Part shown: positions 17,553 through 26,836 of the stretch, one piece after another
How positions within the stretch are numbered: the first letter of the stretch is position 1
Layout of the letters: the number at the start of each line of letters is the position of its first letter
NCBI RefSeq assembly: GCF_030295385.1
Contig: NZ_AP027079.1
Location: forward strand, 1,054,001-1,118,000
DNA from: Geothrix oryzae
GTDB lineage: Bacteria; Acidobacteriota; Holophagae; Holophagales; Holophagaceae
Direction: 5' to 3'
Length of the DNA: 64,000 nt
Position numbers and translations under genes: made by a program
Notes under the pieces: model-generated
Seen by the model: only the letters and a program-made list of their open reading frames with translations
Database searches by the model: none
Told to the model about the DNA's origin: nothing

Positions 17553-19040
17553 TCAGGGGCCGAAGGCCGAGACCGGAAAGCTCCCCTCCAGCACGGCCTG
17601 CCGTTCGCGGATGTTGCGCCGGAGCATGGGCCAGCGGGGGTGGGTCCGCATGCGTTCCAGGAAGGGCGAGTTCTCGAACCAGCGGGCGCAGCTGAAGCCC
17701 TGGACGAAGGCCCGCGTGGCGCAGTCCATGGCCCGGTCGGCATCGCCCAGGAGCGCGTAGGCCTCCGCCTGCTTGAAGGTCAGCTCCCCATCGGGGATCC
17801 GCACCTTGCCACGGATGTCGTCGATGAGCCGGAGCTGGGCCAGCCCCTGCTCCGTGCGGCCCTCCAGGAGGGCGCGGTAGACCCCGCAGAGATTCTGGAA
17901 GGGCCCCGCGCCTTTCAGCTCGCTGCCGGCCTTCATGTGGAGGAGGGCACCCTGGCGATCGCCCTTCAGCAGGGCGAGGTAGCCCTGATAGAACAGGATG
18001 TCGGGTTCGGTGCGGACGGCGCGGGCCTCCTGCAGTTCCTGTTCGAAGGTTGTCCAGTTGCCGAGGTAGAGGTTGGTCGTTCCGACGGTCCAGGCGGAAG
18101 CTCCGCCCAGGGGGGACAGCAGGGCCTTCCGTTGCGCCAGCGCCGAGCTTGCCCCGGCCAGGAGGCCCGCCGTGCGGCCGGCATATGCGAAGCCCTGGTA
18201 GAGGTCCGGGGTGTTCGGTCGGAGCAGCACGGCCTCCCGCAGGACGCCCAGGGCGAGGCTCTGGTTCCCGGTATCGGTGAGCATGAGGGACCAGAGGAAG
18301 GTGGCCCGGGGGTGCCCCGGAACCAGGGCCACGGCTCGTTGGAAGGCTTTGTGGGTAAAGGAGTTGAGGCCGATGCCCGCCTGTTCGGGATTCACCCACA
18401 GGCTGCGGTAGAGGTGGTCGCCCAGGGTGGCCCAGGCCGTGGCGCACTGCGGCTCGTCCTCCACCAGCCGCCGTGAGGCGGGCAGGTGGTCCGTGGCTTC
18501 CTGGTCATTGCGGATGGACATGGCCTGCAGCAGGGACCAGAAGTGGTCCGGGGACCTGGGCAGCAGGTCCGCGCGGAAGCGCTGGGAGGCCTTCAGGGGC
18601 CAGTGCTGGATCCAGGTGTCCAGGGCCTCCCTGGGGTCGAGTGGGGGGAGTGATTCCACGGCCCACGATTGGCCGGCCAGCAGCTGGGCCGCGGTGGTCC
18701 AGGCGGAGGTTAGGGCCAACTGCTGGTTCTCCCGGCGGGCCTGGAAGCGAAACAGCAGCACGCCTCCCGGCATCTGCCGGAGGATGGCCGGATCGGGGAC
18801 TGCCGCGAGATGGGTGACCGCGGCGCCCGCCAGCACCTCGAGGTGATCGGCCATCAGCGTTTCGAGGCCGGGGTCCAGGTCGGCCTGGCCGGAAGAGGGG
18901 GCGATGATGAGCACCCGCAGCACCTTCCGGCTGCCCGTCTTCGCGCGCCAGAGCGCCAGACCGCCCAGCAGCAGGCCCAACAGCACCACCAGGAACAGCC
19001 AGGTCCTGGTCGAACGGGGGCCTGGGCGGAGGGAGGCCAC
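17553..19040 (-). CDS. membrane-anchored TPR-repeat protein
   Basis: 495 aa from a GTG whose G is the last base of the ffh stop (TAGTG). A membrane helix at about 13-32 (TWLFLVVLLGLLLGGLALW) is followed by a domain of mixed strands to about residue 150, then helical tetratricopeptide-like repeats to the end (for example CATAWATLGDHLYRSLW, HPRATFLWSLMLTDTGNQSLALGVLREA, LYQGFAYAGRTAGLL). I do not recognise the family; the shape resembles the C-terminal part of acidobacterial CadC-like or kinase-TPR proteins without the N-terminal signalling domain. Its place between ffh and rpsP is unusual. Confidence 0.7.
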   Translation of the reverse strand: MASLRPGPRSTRTWLFLVVLLGLLLGGLALWRAKTGSRKVLRVLIIAPSSGQADLDPGLETLMADHLEVLAGAAVTHLAAVPDPAILRQMPGGVLLFRFQARRENQQLALTSAWTTAAQLLAGQSWAVESLPPLDPREALDTWIQHWPLKASQRFRADLLPRSPDHFWSLLQAMSIRNDQEATDHLPASRRLVEDEPQCATAWATLGDHLYRSLWVNPEQAGIGLNSFTHKAFQRAVALVPGHPRATFLWSLMLTDTGNQSLALGVLREAVLLRPNTPDLYQGFAYAGRTAGLLAGASSALAQRKALLSPLGGASAWTVGTTNLYLGNWTTFEQELQEARAVRTEPDILFYQGYLALLKGDRQGALLHMKAGSELKGAGPFQNLCGVYRALLEGRTEQGLAQLRLIDDIRGKVRIPDGELTFKQAEAYALLGDADRAMDCATRAFVQGFSCARWFENSPFLERMRTHPRWPMLRRNIRERQAVLEGSFPVSAFGP

Positions 19041-20398
19041 TAGAAGGGCAGGTTGGGCCCGCCGCCCATCTTGGCCATGCGCTGCATGCGGGCCATGAAC
19101 TTGGGATCGTTCATCTGGCCCATCATCTTCTTCGTCTCCACGAACTGCTTGATGAGCTGGTTGATCTCGCTCACGGGCCGGCCGCTGCCCGAGGCGATGC
19201 GGCGCTTGCGCTTGCCGTCCAGCAGGTTGTGGTTGGCGCGCTCGGCGGGCGTCATGGAGTTGATGATGGCCTCCAAGTGCTTGATGCGCTTGTCCGTGGC
19301 CACGCTCGCCAGCTGCTCCTTCATCTGCCCCAGGCCCGGCAGCATGCCAAGGATCTTGTTCATGGAGCCCAGCTTCTGGACCTGCTGGAACTGCTTGCGC
19401 ATGTCCTCCAGCGTGAACTGGTTCTTGGCCAGGCGCTTGGCCATGACCTCCGCTTCCTTCTCGTCGAGCTTGTCCTTGGCGTGCTCGATGAGGCTGAGGA
19501 CATCGCCCATGCCCAGGATGCGCTGGGCCATGCGGTCGGGATGGAAGCGCTGGAAGTCCTCCAGCTTCTCGCCCTCACCCACGAACTTCAGGGGCTGGCC
19601 CGTGGCCTGCTTGATGCTGAAGGCCGCGCCGCCACGGGTGTCGCCATCGGTCTTGGTGAGCACCACGCCCGTGATGCCCAGCTTCTCGTGGAAGGCTGTG
19701 GCGCTGCGGACGGCGTCCTGGCCCGTCATGGCATCGGCCACGAAGAAGATCTCGTCGGGCGAGGTGGCCGTCTTGATGCGGGCCAGCTCCTCCATCAGGG
19801 TTTCGTCGAGATGCAGGCGGCCCGCGGTGTCGAGGATGACCGTGTCCCAGCCCTTCAGCCTCGCTTCGGCCAGGGCCGCGGCGCAGATGGCCACGGGATC
19901 CTTCTCCTCGGTGCGGAAGGAGGGGACGCCGGCATCCTTGGCCACCACATGCAGCTGCTCGATGGCTGCAGGGCGGTAGACATCCGCGGGCACCAGCAGG
20001 GGGGACCGGCCCAGCTTCTTGAGGAAGACCGCCAGCTTGCCGCAGGTGGTGGTCTTGCCCGCACCCTGCAGGCCCACCATCATCACCACCGTCGGCGGCT
20101 TGGCGGCGAAGGCTATGGGGTGTTCCGGCGCCTGGCCGCCCATGATCTCCACCAGTTCCCGGTGGACGATGTCGATGAAGGCCTGGGTGGGGTTGAGGCC
20201 CTGCATGACCTCGGCGCCGAGGGCCTTCTCCTTCACCCGCTGGAGGAAGGTGCGGGCCACGCTCACATGGACATCGGCTTCCAGGAGGGCCATGCGCACT
20301 TCGCGCAGCACGGCTTCGAGGTTGGCTTCCGTCAGCTTGGACTGGCCCCGGAGGGCCTTCATGGCCTGGCTGAGTTTCTGGGTGAGGCTGTCGAACAT
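19040..20398 (-). CDS. ffh: signal recognition particle protein Ffh (SRP54)
   Basis: GTPase that with 4.5S RNA delivers nascent membrane proteins to FtsY. The 452-aa product has the N domain, the G domain with P-loop [15 protein letters not shown] near 107-121, DTAGR, TKTDGD, and the methionine-rich M domain ([24 protein letters not shown], then [23 protein letters not shown], the RNA-binding helix pair). It ends GGGPNLPF. Length is standard. It is divergent from the DUF255 gene. No 4.5S RNA gene was found in the window. Confidence 0.98.
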   Translation of the reverse strand: MFDSLTQKLSQAMKALRGQSKLTEANLEAVLREVRMALLEADVHVSVARTFLQRVKEKALGAEVMQGLNPTQAFIDIVHRELVEIMGGQAPEHPIAFAAKPPTVVMMVGLQGAGKTTTCGKLAVFLKKLGRSPLLVPADVYRPAAIEQLHVVAKDAGVPSFRTEEKDPVAICAAALAEARLKGWDTVILDTAGRLHLDETLMEELARIKTATSPDEIFFVADAMTGQDAVRSATAFHEKLGITGVVLTKTDGDTRGGAAFSIKQATGQPLKFVGEGEKLEDFQRFHPDRMAQRILGMGDVLSLIEHAKDKLDEKEAEVMAKRLAKNQFTLEDMRKQFQQVQKLGSMNKILGMLPGLGQMKEQLASVATDKRIKHLEAIINSMTPAERANHNLLDGKRKRRIASGSGRPVSEINQLIKQFVETKKMMGQMNDPKFMARMQRMAKMGGGPNLPF

Positions 20399-20502
20399 GG
20401 GACCCCGGCATGGACCAAACGGTCATTGTACCGGGCGGGATGCACTTTCCCCTGTTGGAAAAGGGATCCTGGGGCATAATCCTGACAAAAGGAGTCGGGA
20501 TT

Positions 20503-22497
20503 ATGCCCAACCGCCTTTCCGAAAGCCTGAGCCCCTATCTCCTCCAGCACGCCCACAACCCCGTCGACTGGTTTCCCTGGGGCGAAGAGGCCCTGGCGCG
20601 GGCCCGGGGTGAACAGAAACCGATCTTCCTCAGCATCGGCTACAGCGCCTGTCACTGGTGTCATGTCATGGAGCGGGAGAGCTTCGAGAACCCGGCCGTG
20701 GCCGAGGTGCTGAACGCGAACTTCGTGAGCATCAAGGTGGACCGGGAGGAGCGGCCGGACCTGGACGACCTCTACATGGACGCCGTGCAGACGCTCACGG
20801 GCCGGGGCGGCTGGCCCATGAGCGTCTGGCTCACGCCAGAGCTGGAGCCCTTCTATGGCGGCACCTACTTCCCGCCGGAATCGCGCGGGGGCATGCCGGG
20901 CTTTATCCCGCTGCTCACCCGCATTGCCGAGGCCTGGCGGGAGGACCGCCCGGGTGTGCTGACCCAGGCCCGCAGCCTGGCCGGGGAACTGCAACGCCAA
21001 GCCGCCGTCGAGGCCGGGGCGCACCGGCCTGGCGACGAGGTGATCGAGGCGGCGCTCGCCCAGCTCCGGCAGGGCTTCGACGCCCGCTGGGGCGGTTTCG
21101 GCCCGGCCCCGAAGTTCCCCCAGCACATGGCCGTGGAGCTGATCCTGGCGCGGGGCACCGCGGCGGATCAGGCCATGGCGCTCCGCACGCTGGACGCCAT
21201 GTGGGAAGGCGGCATGTACGACCACCTGGGCGGCGGCTTCGCCCGCTACAGCGTGGACGGCCAGTGGCTGGTGCCCCACTTCGAGAAGATGCTCTACGAC
21301 AATGCCCAGCTGGCCGCCTGCTACCTCTCGGCCTTCCAGGCCACCGGCGAGGCCCGCTACGGCCAGGTGGCCCGGGAGACCCTGGACTACCTGCTGCGGG
21401 ACCTGCGCGATCCCAGCGGGGGCTTCCACTCCAGCGAGGATGCGGACAGCGAGGGCGAGGAGGGGAAGTTCTACGCCTTCACGCCGGCGGAGGTGCGCGA
21501 GGCGCTGGGGCCGGAGGATGGCGCGCGGTTCTGCGCGGCCTATGGCATCACGGAGGCCGGGACCTTCGAGCATGGCCGGAGCGTGGTGCATCGCTTCTCC
21601 CGGGCCAAGACGGACGACCTTCCCGAGGACGAGGATCGGGCCCTGCGGGAAGGGCTGCGGCTCTGGCGGGACCGCCGGGTGCGACCGGGCAAGGACGACA
21701 AGATCCTGGCCTCCTGGAATGGCCTCGCCCTGTCGGCGCTGGCCCGGGGTTTCCAGGTGCTGGGCGATCCCCGGTACCTGGAGGCGGCCCAGGCCTGCGC
21801 CGCCTTCCTGCGCCGGGAACTCTGGCGGGAGGGCCGCCTGCTGCGGGTGTGGCGCCAGGGACGGGCGCACACGCCCGGCTTCCTGGAAGACGGCGCCGCC
21901 GTGGTGGAGGGTCTGGTGGATCTCTATGAAGCCGGCTTCGATCCGGCCTGGCTGCGCTGGGCGGAGGCCCTGGCCGAAGAACTGCTGGCCCGCTTCCAGG
22001 ATCCTGCGGAAGGCGGTTTCTTCAGCACCGAAGAAGGCCAGGCCGACCTGATCTTCCGGCAGAAGCCGGGCTTCGACAACGCCGTGCCCAGCGGCAACAC
22101 CCTGGCCGCCCGGGCCTTCCTGCGGTTGTCGCGGCACCTGCAGCGCGAGGATTTTCGCCTGGCGGCCGAGGGCGTCTTCCGCTGCTTCGGTCCCTGGCTG
22201 GCGCGGGCCCCCAGGGCCTTCCTGGGCCTGCTGGGCGCCCTGGACCTGGCCCTGCGGGAAGCCCTGGAGGTGGCCGTGTCCGGAGATCCGGCCAGCGACT
22301 CCGTGCAGGCCCTTCTGGCGGAAGTCCACCGCCGCCATCTTCCCGGCCGGGTGATCTCGGCTTCGTCGGATCAATTGCTGCCCCTCCACGAGGACCGGGG
22401 CTTCCCGGAAGGAACGGCGCTCGCCTTCGTGTGCCGCGGACAGACCTGCGCGGTACCCGTCACGACGCCCCTGGAGCTGGCCACGCTGCTGAGGTGA
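20503..22497 (+). CDS. DUF255 thioredoxin-fold/six-hairpin protein (YyaL/SSP411 family)
   Basis: 664-aa cytoplasmic protein of the YyaL family. N-terminal [21 protein letters not shown] and [16 protein letters not shown], a CxxC thioredoxin-like site, are highly conserved signatures, followed by DREERPDLD and [12 protein letters not shown]. The rest is an (alpha/alpha)6-type toroid as in N-acylglucosamine 2-epimerases ([31 protein letters not shown]). The biochemical role is not established. The start is the ATG at 20503 after AAAGGAG; a CATAAT box lies just upstream, at 20475-20480. Confidence 0.92.
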   Translation: MPNRLSESLSPYLLQHAHNPVDWFPWGEEALARARGEQKPIFLSIGYSACHWCHVMERESFENPAVAEVLNANFVSIKVDREERPDLDDLYMDAVQTLTGRGGWPMSVWLTPELEPFYGGTYFPPESRGGMPGFIPLLTRIAEAWREDRPGVLTQARSLAGELQRQAAVEAGAHRPGDEVIEAALAQLRQGFDARWGGFGPAPKFPQHMAVELILARGTAADQAMALRTLDAMWEGGMYDHLGGGFARYSVDGQWLVPHFEKMLYDNAQLAACYLSAFQATGEARYGQVARETLDYLLRDLRDPSGGFHSSEDADSEGEEGKFYAFTPAEVREALGPEDGARFCAAYGITEAGTFEHGRSVVHRFSRAKTDDLPEDEDRALREGLRLWRDRRVRPGKDDKILASWNGLALSALARGFQVLGDPRYLEAAQACAAFLRRELWREGRLLRVWRQGRAHTPGFLEDGAAVVEGLVDLYEAGFDPAWLRWAEALAEELLARFQDPAEGGFFSTEEGQADLIFRQKPGFDNAVPSGNTLAARAFLRLSRHLQREDFRLAAEGVFRCFGPWLARAPRAFLGLLGALDLALREALEVAVSGDPASDSVQALLAEVHRRHLPGRVISASSDQLLPLHEDRGFPEGTALAFVCRGQTCAVPVTTPLELATLLR

Positions 22498-22629
22498 GTG
22501 GTTGCAGGGGTTGTGATCCTGACCCCGCGACAGGGCCGCTACACTGGGTCCCTTCGCGCGGAAATCCGCGGAACCCGGTGCCCGCCTGGCGCCGGCAAGC
22601 GGCGCAGCGATCACGCATAAGGGGCTGCC

Positions 22630-24357
22630 ATGAAGACCTTCGGTTTCAAGATCGACCCGCTGACGGGCGAGGAATACTACGAGGTCTTGGTCCGGGGCCG
22701 CCAGGTCCTGAATGACCCCCATCTGAACAAGGCCTCGGCCTTCACCAAGGAAGAGCGCCTGAGCCTGGGGCTCGACGGCATGCTCCGGCCCGGCATCTCG
22801 ACCCTGGATTCCCAGCTGGACCGTACCTACGAAGCCTTCCAGCGCAAGACTGACGACCTGGAGCGCTACATCTACCTCACGGGCCTCCAGGACCGGAACG
22901 AGGTGCTGTTCTACCGGCTGCTGATGGATCACCTGGACGAGATGGTGCCCATCATCTACACCCCCACCGTGGGCCAGGCCTGCCTCCAGCTGAGCCACAT
23001 CCAGCGGCGCTACCGGGGCATCTACATCACGCCTGAAAACATCGGGAACATCGACCAGATCTTCCAGGGACTCTCCCAGCCGCAGGTGAACCTCATCGTC
23101 GTGACGGATGGCGAGCGCATCCTGGGCCTGGGCGACCTGGGTTCGGACGGCATGGGCATCCCCGTGGGCAAGGTGAGCCTCTATGTGGCCGCGGGCGGCG
23201 TACACCCCGGCGTCTGCCTGCCCGTCACCCTGGATGTGGGCACCAACAACCCCCGCCTGCTGGAGGATCCGCTCTACCTGGGCATCCGCAAGCCCCGCCT
23301 CCGGGGGGCGGAGTACGAAGAGCTGGTGGAGAAGTTCGTCCTGGGCGTGAAGCGCAACTTCCCCGGGGCTCTGCTGCAGTGGGAGGACTTCGCCAAGCAG
23401 ACGGCCTTCAAGAACCTCGACCGCTACCGTGAGCGCATCCTCTCCTTCAACGACGACATCCAGGGCACGGGCTCCACGGCGCTCGCGGCGCTGATGACGG
23501 CCATGCGGATCAAGAAGAGCCGCTTCCAGGACGAGCGCTATGTGATCGTGGGCATGGGCCAGGCCGGGACGGGCATCGCTATGAACATCCGCGCGGCGCT
23601 CAAGGAGGAGGGGCTCTCCGATGCGGAGGCCCGCCAGCGGATCTTCGCGGTGGACATGCAGGGCCTGCTCATTGAGGGCGACCCGCTGCTGGAAGGGCCG
23701 CAGATGCCGCTGGCCCAGTGCCGCTCCGCGGTGGAGGGCTGGCAGTTGGACGATCCCTCCCGCATCGGCCTTCAGGATGTGGTGCGCAACGCCCATCCCT
23801 CCGTGCTCATCGGCGTCACGGCCCAGTCGAATCTCTTCAGTGAGGCCATCCTGGCGGAGACCGCCAAGCACTCGGAACGCCCCATCGTGCTGGCCCTGTC
23901 GAACCCCACCCACAAGTGCGAGTGCTCGCCCGAGGCCGTGTGGAAGGCCACGAACGGCAAGGGCCTGGTGGCCACGGGCAGCCCCTTCGCGCCGGTGGAC
24001 TGGAATGGCCGGATGCTCCAGACCTCCCAGTGCAACAACATGTACATCTTCCCCGGCGTGGGCCTGGGGGCCCTGGTATGCAAGGCCTCGCGGATCACGG
24101 ACGGCATGTTCCTCGCGGCCAGCAAGGCCATCAGCGCCTTCGTGACCCCCGACCAGGAGGCCACGGGCCTGCTGCTGCCGGAAATGAAGGACATCCGGAA
24201 GGTGTCGCTCGCCGTGGCCAAGGCCGTGAGCATCGAGGCTCGCCATGCGGGCCTGGGGCGCCTGCTGGACGATGACCAGCTCGAAGCCATCCTCACCAAA
24301 GCCCAGTGGGAGCCGCACTACACCGCCTACCGGCCCGGAGCCATCGCCCGGAACTAG
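22630..24357 (+). CDS. NAD-dependent malic enzyme (large, SfcA/MaeA type)
   Basis: Oxidatively decarboxylates malate to pyruvate. 575 aa, the length of the large bacterial/eukaryotic class. Seen: IIYTPTVGQACLQLSHIQRR near the N-terminal malate site, VVTDGERILGLGDLGSDGMGI (family TDGxxILGLGDLG), FNDDIQGTGSTALAALMTA (metal and catalytic region), the NAD fold VGMGQAGTGIA, and LSNPTHKCECSPEAVW. A CGCGGA-AA-TCCGCG dyad is in the 132-bp leader. With GlpX it would support gluconeogenic or organic-acid growth. Confidence 0.95.
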   Translation: MKTFGFKIDPLTGEEYYEVLVRGRQVLNDPHLNKASAFTKEERLSLGLDGMLRPGISTLDSQLDRTYEAFQRKTDDLERYIYLTGLQDRNEVLFYRLLMDHLDEMVPIIYTPTVGQACLQLSHIQRRYRGIYITPENIGNIDQIFQGLSQPQVNLIVVTDGERILGLGDLGSDGMGIPVGKVSLYVAAGGVHPGVCLPVTLDVGTNNPRLLEDPLYLGIRKPRLRGAEYEELVEKFVLGVKRNFPGALLQWEDFAKQTAFKNLDRYRERILSFNDDIQGTGSTALAALMTAMRIKKSRFQDERYVIVGMGQAGTGIAMNIRAALKEEGLSDAEARQRIFAVDMQGLLIEGDPLLEGPQMPLAQCRSAVEGWQLDDPSRIGLQDVVRNAHPSVLIGVTAQSNLFSEAILAETAKHSERPIVLALSNPTHKCECSPEAVWKATNGKGLVATGSPFAPVDWNGRMLQTSQCNNMYIFPGVGLGALVCKASRITDGMFLAASKAISAFVTPDQEATGLLLPEMKDIRKVSLAVAKAVSIEARHAGLGRLLDDDQLEAILTKAQWEPHYTAYRPGAIARN

Positions 24358-24408
24358 AACGGCCTCTTTTCCCCTTGAGAGGTTGCAGCCACGGCCTAGC
24401 CTGGGGGC

Positions 24409-24513
24409 GGGAAGAGACTCTCTTTCCTCCCTCGGGGCGACCGTTTTCGCCAGCCCCTTCCGGCCAACGATCCATTCGGCCGAGACTCCTGGGCACCCTT
24501 CGGGGTGCCCTTT
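24409..24513 (+). ncRNA. candidate structured small RNA between malic enzyme and blaI
   Basis: The 300-bp gap 24358-24657 holds no gene. A weak promoter TTGAGA (24375-24380), 16 bp, TAGCCT (24397-24402) is followed by a run of short inverted repeats (GGAAGAGA/TCTTTCC, GGGGC/GCCCC, CGGCC/GGCCG) and ends in a UUCG-loop hairpin with three Ts. Together these look like a transcript of about 105 nt. It does not match 6S, SRP RNA, RNase P or tmRNA patterns I know. It could instead be just the 3' region of the malic enzyme mRNA. Confidence 0.25.
24491..24510 (+). terminator. UUCG-loop terminator hairpin
   Basis: GGGCACCC-TTCG-GGGTGCCC, a perfect 8-bp stem with a stable tetraloop, followed by TTTCC. 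It lies 133 bp after the malic enzyme stop and upstream of the blaI promoter, so it isolates the BlaI unit from upstream transcription. Confidence 0.65.
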
Positions 24514-24600
24514 CCATGCTCCGGGAGGCCTGCGCCCTGATTCGGCCGGGCCAACCGGGGCCTGCCCGGCATTCCTGGTCCCGTCTGGTTTGTTTCTGGA

Positions 24601-24648
24601 TTGACAGCGGGAAGAATCTACACAAAATTGTCTACACCATCTTGTGTA
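24601..24648 (+). promoter_or_regulatory. blaI promoter with two tandem BlaI-type operators
   Basis: A consensus -35 TTGACA is at 24601-24606, with a weak -10 (CAAAAT, 24623-24628) 16 bp on. Two 16-bp dyads with TACA/TGTA-type ends cover the -10 and start region: 24619-24634 (TACACAAAATTGTCTA) and 24633-24648 (TACACCATCTTGTGTA), sharing their junction TA. BlaI/MecI repressors bind such TACA-TGTA dyads, so autorepression of blaI and its coupled peptidase is a strong inference. Confidence 0.75.
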
Positions 24649-24657
24649 AGAGGTCCC

Positions 24658-25032
24658 ATGAAGCGTCCCGTCAAGCCGACTGAAGTGGAGCTCAAGCTCC
24701 TGCGCATCCTGTGGGAGCTGGGCCCGGCCACGGTCAAGGAGGTCCATGCCTACCTGAGCCGCCGGGAGGATTACGCCTACACCGGCGTGCTGCGGATGTT
24801 CCAGGTGATGCTGGAGAAGGGCCTGGTGACCCGGGACGAGAGTCAGCGGAGCCATGTCTATGCGCCTGCCCAGAGCCGGGCGGCCACGGAAGGCGGTCTG
24901 GTGGCGGACCTGACCGAGCGGCTGTTCGGCGGATCGGCCGCGGCGCTAGTGCTCGCGGCCCTCCGCTCCGGATCCGTCAGCCCCGAAGAAAAGAACCGCA
25001 TCCGGGAAATGCTGGGAGGGGAGGAACGATGA
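24658..25032 (+). CDS. BlaI/MecI/CopY family transcriptional repressor
   Basis: 124-aa winged-helix repressor. PTEVELKLLRILWELGPATVKEVHAYL begins the family (xxELxVMxxLWxxGxxTVxEV), followed by YAYTGVLRMFQVMLEKGLVTR (recognition helix and wing; family TTVxTxLxRLxxKGxL) and a helical dimerisation tail. The start is the ATG at 24658 after AAGAGG. The stop overlaps the next gene's start as ATGA, so repressor and membrane peptidase are made together. In the classic system BlaR1 causes BlaI to be cleaved; the partner here is built differently. Confidence 0.93.
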   Translation: MKRPVKPTEVELKLLRILWELGPATVKEVHAYLSRREDYAYTGVLRMFQVMLEKGLVTRDESQRSHVYAPAQSRAATEGGLVADLTERLFGGSAAALVLAALRSGSVSPEEKNRIREMLGGEER

Positions 25033-26774
25033 CCGCCATCATCCAGATCCTGGGCTGGTCCCTCGTCCATTCGCTCTGGCAGGGCTGCCTGCTGGTGCTG
25101 CTGGCGGCGGCCGGCGGCCTCTTCCTGCGGGGCCGTTCGCGGCATGCCTTGAATGGCCTGGTCCTGTTCCTCTGCCTGGCGATGCCGGCGGGCACGGCCT
25201 GGCGGTTCCATCGCCCCGCGCCGAGCGGGCCGGGGCAGGGCGTCAGGGAGCTTCAGATCCTGGAGACGCCCACCGTCCACCGTGCTTCAACGATGGCCGC
25301 GGCCCCTCCGCTGCTGACCCGCCTGGAAGCGGCCCTTCAGCCCCGGCTGCCGGTACTGGTGGCGCTGTGGGCGCTGGGGGCCGGCCTCATGGCCGTGCGC
25401 CTGGGTGGGGGCTTCGCGCTCAGCCTGCGCTGGAGACGGGAGGGAATCCCGGCCCCCCGCGAATGGCAGGGCGTGGTGGAGGCGCTGGCCGAACGGATGG
25501 GCCTGCGGCGCCCCGTCCGCCTGCTCCTGACGAGGCGGGGCGACACGCCCATGGCCCTCGGCCTCTGGAAGCCCGTGGTGCTGGTTCCGGCAGCCCTGCT
25601 CACCAGCCTGCCCCCGGCCTATCTGGAGGCGCTCCTGGCCCATGAGCTGGCCCATGTGCACCGCCTGGACTACCTCGGCAACCTGCTTCAGGGCCTCGCC
25701 GAGACGCTGCTCTTCTTCCATCCCGCCGTCTGGTGGCTTTCGGCCCGGATCCGGGCCGAACGCGAGGAACTCGCCGACGACCTGGCGGCCCGGAGCCTCG
25801 GCGATCCGCGGCGCCTGGCCCTGGCCCTCAATGCGCTGGACGACCTCCAGCCCGCCCTTCCATCCCCGCTGTTCCCGGCCCTCGCGGCCCGAGGAGGACA
25901 TTTGCTCACGCGCATCGAACGGCTGCTCACGCCCAGGCCCGTCACGGGCTTCCATGGGGGGCTTCTCAGCCTCCTTCTGATCCCCTGCGCGGTGGTGGTC
26001 CTGCGGGCGGCCGCCCCGGCGACGCCTCCCATCGGAGCCCCGGCCGAGGTGGTGGCCCAGCTCGATGCCCTTGCGATCCGCGTAGGCGTGGATCCCCAGC
26101 TGCTCCGCAGCATGGCCTGGGTGGAGAGCGGCTTCAATTCAGCGGCCAAAAGCCCGCTGGGGGCCCTGGGCCTGCTCCAGGTCATGCCCGACACCGCCCG
26201 GACCTACGGTGCGAAGGACCTGAACGATCCCGCCCAGGTCATGGCGGCGGGGGCGAATTACCTGCGCTTTCTCCTGGACCGCTACCAGGGGGATGTCGCG
26301 AAGGCCGTGGCGGCCTACAACTGTGGTGAAAGGGCCCTGGAGGAAGGGCGCATCACGGACGAGGCGACCCGCTACCGCGCCCTGGTGATGGATGTGCTGG
26401 CCGCCAAGGCCGTGCAGCCTGAGACGCCGCTGGCGGATGGGGAGGTGCGGGGCGTGATCCGAGGCTTTGGGGGACAGAGGACCCTCTATCTTCGAATCAG
26501 CGGCCGGGGGAACTTGGTCCTGAACATCCTGCCGTCGGAAGGCACCAAGGCCCTGGCGAGCGTTCACATCGGCACGAGGGCCTCGGAGGAGTCGAAGGTT
26601 TCCACCCCATGGTCTGAATCCAGGCCCAATGTCGTGTTCGATGCCTCCCAGGCCGGCGGCAGTCTTTTGATTCGTAGCGAGAACCCGGATTTCAGCTGGA
26701 AGGGCGAAACCCGCGTCCTGCTGGACGCCCCCTGGAAGACCTTCAGCTTCCGGATGGAACCGCCGAAGCCGTGA
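25029..26774 (+). CDS. BlaR1-type M56 membrane metallopeptidase fused to a lytic transglycosylase (SLT) domain
   Basis: 581 aa. Membrane helices near 6-34, 40-56 and 105-135 precede the cytoplasmic zinc site HELAHVHRLDY (His205, Glu206, His209) and EREELADDLA, typical of BlaR1/MecR1 M56 peptidases. A further helix near 310-327 leads outside. There, instead of the beta-lactam-binding transpeptidase domain, residues 340-460 form an SLT domain: RSMAWVESGFNSAA with catalytic-type Glu366, GALGLLQVMPDTA, and VAAYNCGE. About 110 residues of unknown type end the protein. Likely role: sense or cleave peptidoglycan outside and trigger cleavage of BlaI inside. The sensing logic is inference. Confidence 0.88.
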   Translation: MTAIIQILGWSLVHSLWQGCLLVLLAAAGGLFLRGRSRHALNGLVLFLCLAMPAGTAWRFHRPAPSGPGQGVRELQILETPTVHRASTMAAAPPLLTRLEAALQPRLPVLVALWALGAGLMAVRLGGGFALSLRWRREGIPAPREWQGVVEALAERMGLRRPVRLLLTRRGDTPMALGLWKPVVLVPAALLTSLPPAYLEALLAHELAHVHRLDYLGNLLQGLAETLLFFHPAVWWLSARIRAEREELADDLAARSLGDPRRLALALNALDDLQPALPSPLFPALAARGGHLLTRIERLLTPRPVTGFHGGLLSLLLIPCAVVVLRAAAPATPPIGAPAEVVAQLDALAIRVGVDPQLLRSMAWVESGFNSAAKSPLGALGLLQVMPDTARTYGAKDLNDPAQVMAAGANYLRFLLDRYQGDVAKAVAAYNCGERALEEGRITDEATRYRALVMDVLAAKAVQPETPLADGEVRGVIRGFGGQRTLYLRISGRGNLVLNILPSEGTKALASVHIGTRASEESKVSTPWSESRPNVVFDASQAGGSLLIRSENPDFSWKGETRVLLDAPWKTFSFRMEPPKP

Positions 26775-26788
26775 TCTCCGGCCGGTAC

Positions 26789-26821
26789 GCAGAAGGGCCC
26801 GGCGTCGCCGGGCCCTTCTGC
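26789..26821. terminator. bidirectional terminator between convergent genes
   Basis: A perfect inverted repeat of 16 bp on each side of position 26805 (arms 26789-26804 and 26806-26821). It lies between the M56-SLT stop (26774) and the stop of the convergent small gene (26837), so it can serve both. Confidence 0.75.
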
Positions 26822-26836
26822 ATCGAGAGGAAACGA

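Noticed and set aside
22498-22629. Possible riboswitch in the malic enzyme leader
   Set aside because: Only one short dyad is present; no conserved riboswitch core that I know can be built.
20359-24855. 1498-aa open frame on the minus strand, opposite the DUF255 and malic enzyme genes
   Set aside because: It lies antisense to two clearly conserved genes, has His/Gly/Ala/Leu-rich low-information sequence without domains, and is explained by GC-rich codon use on the sense strand.
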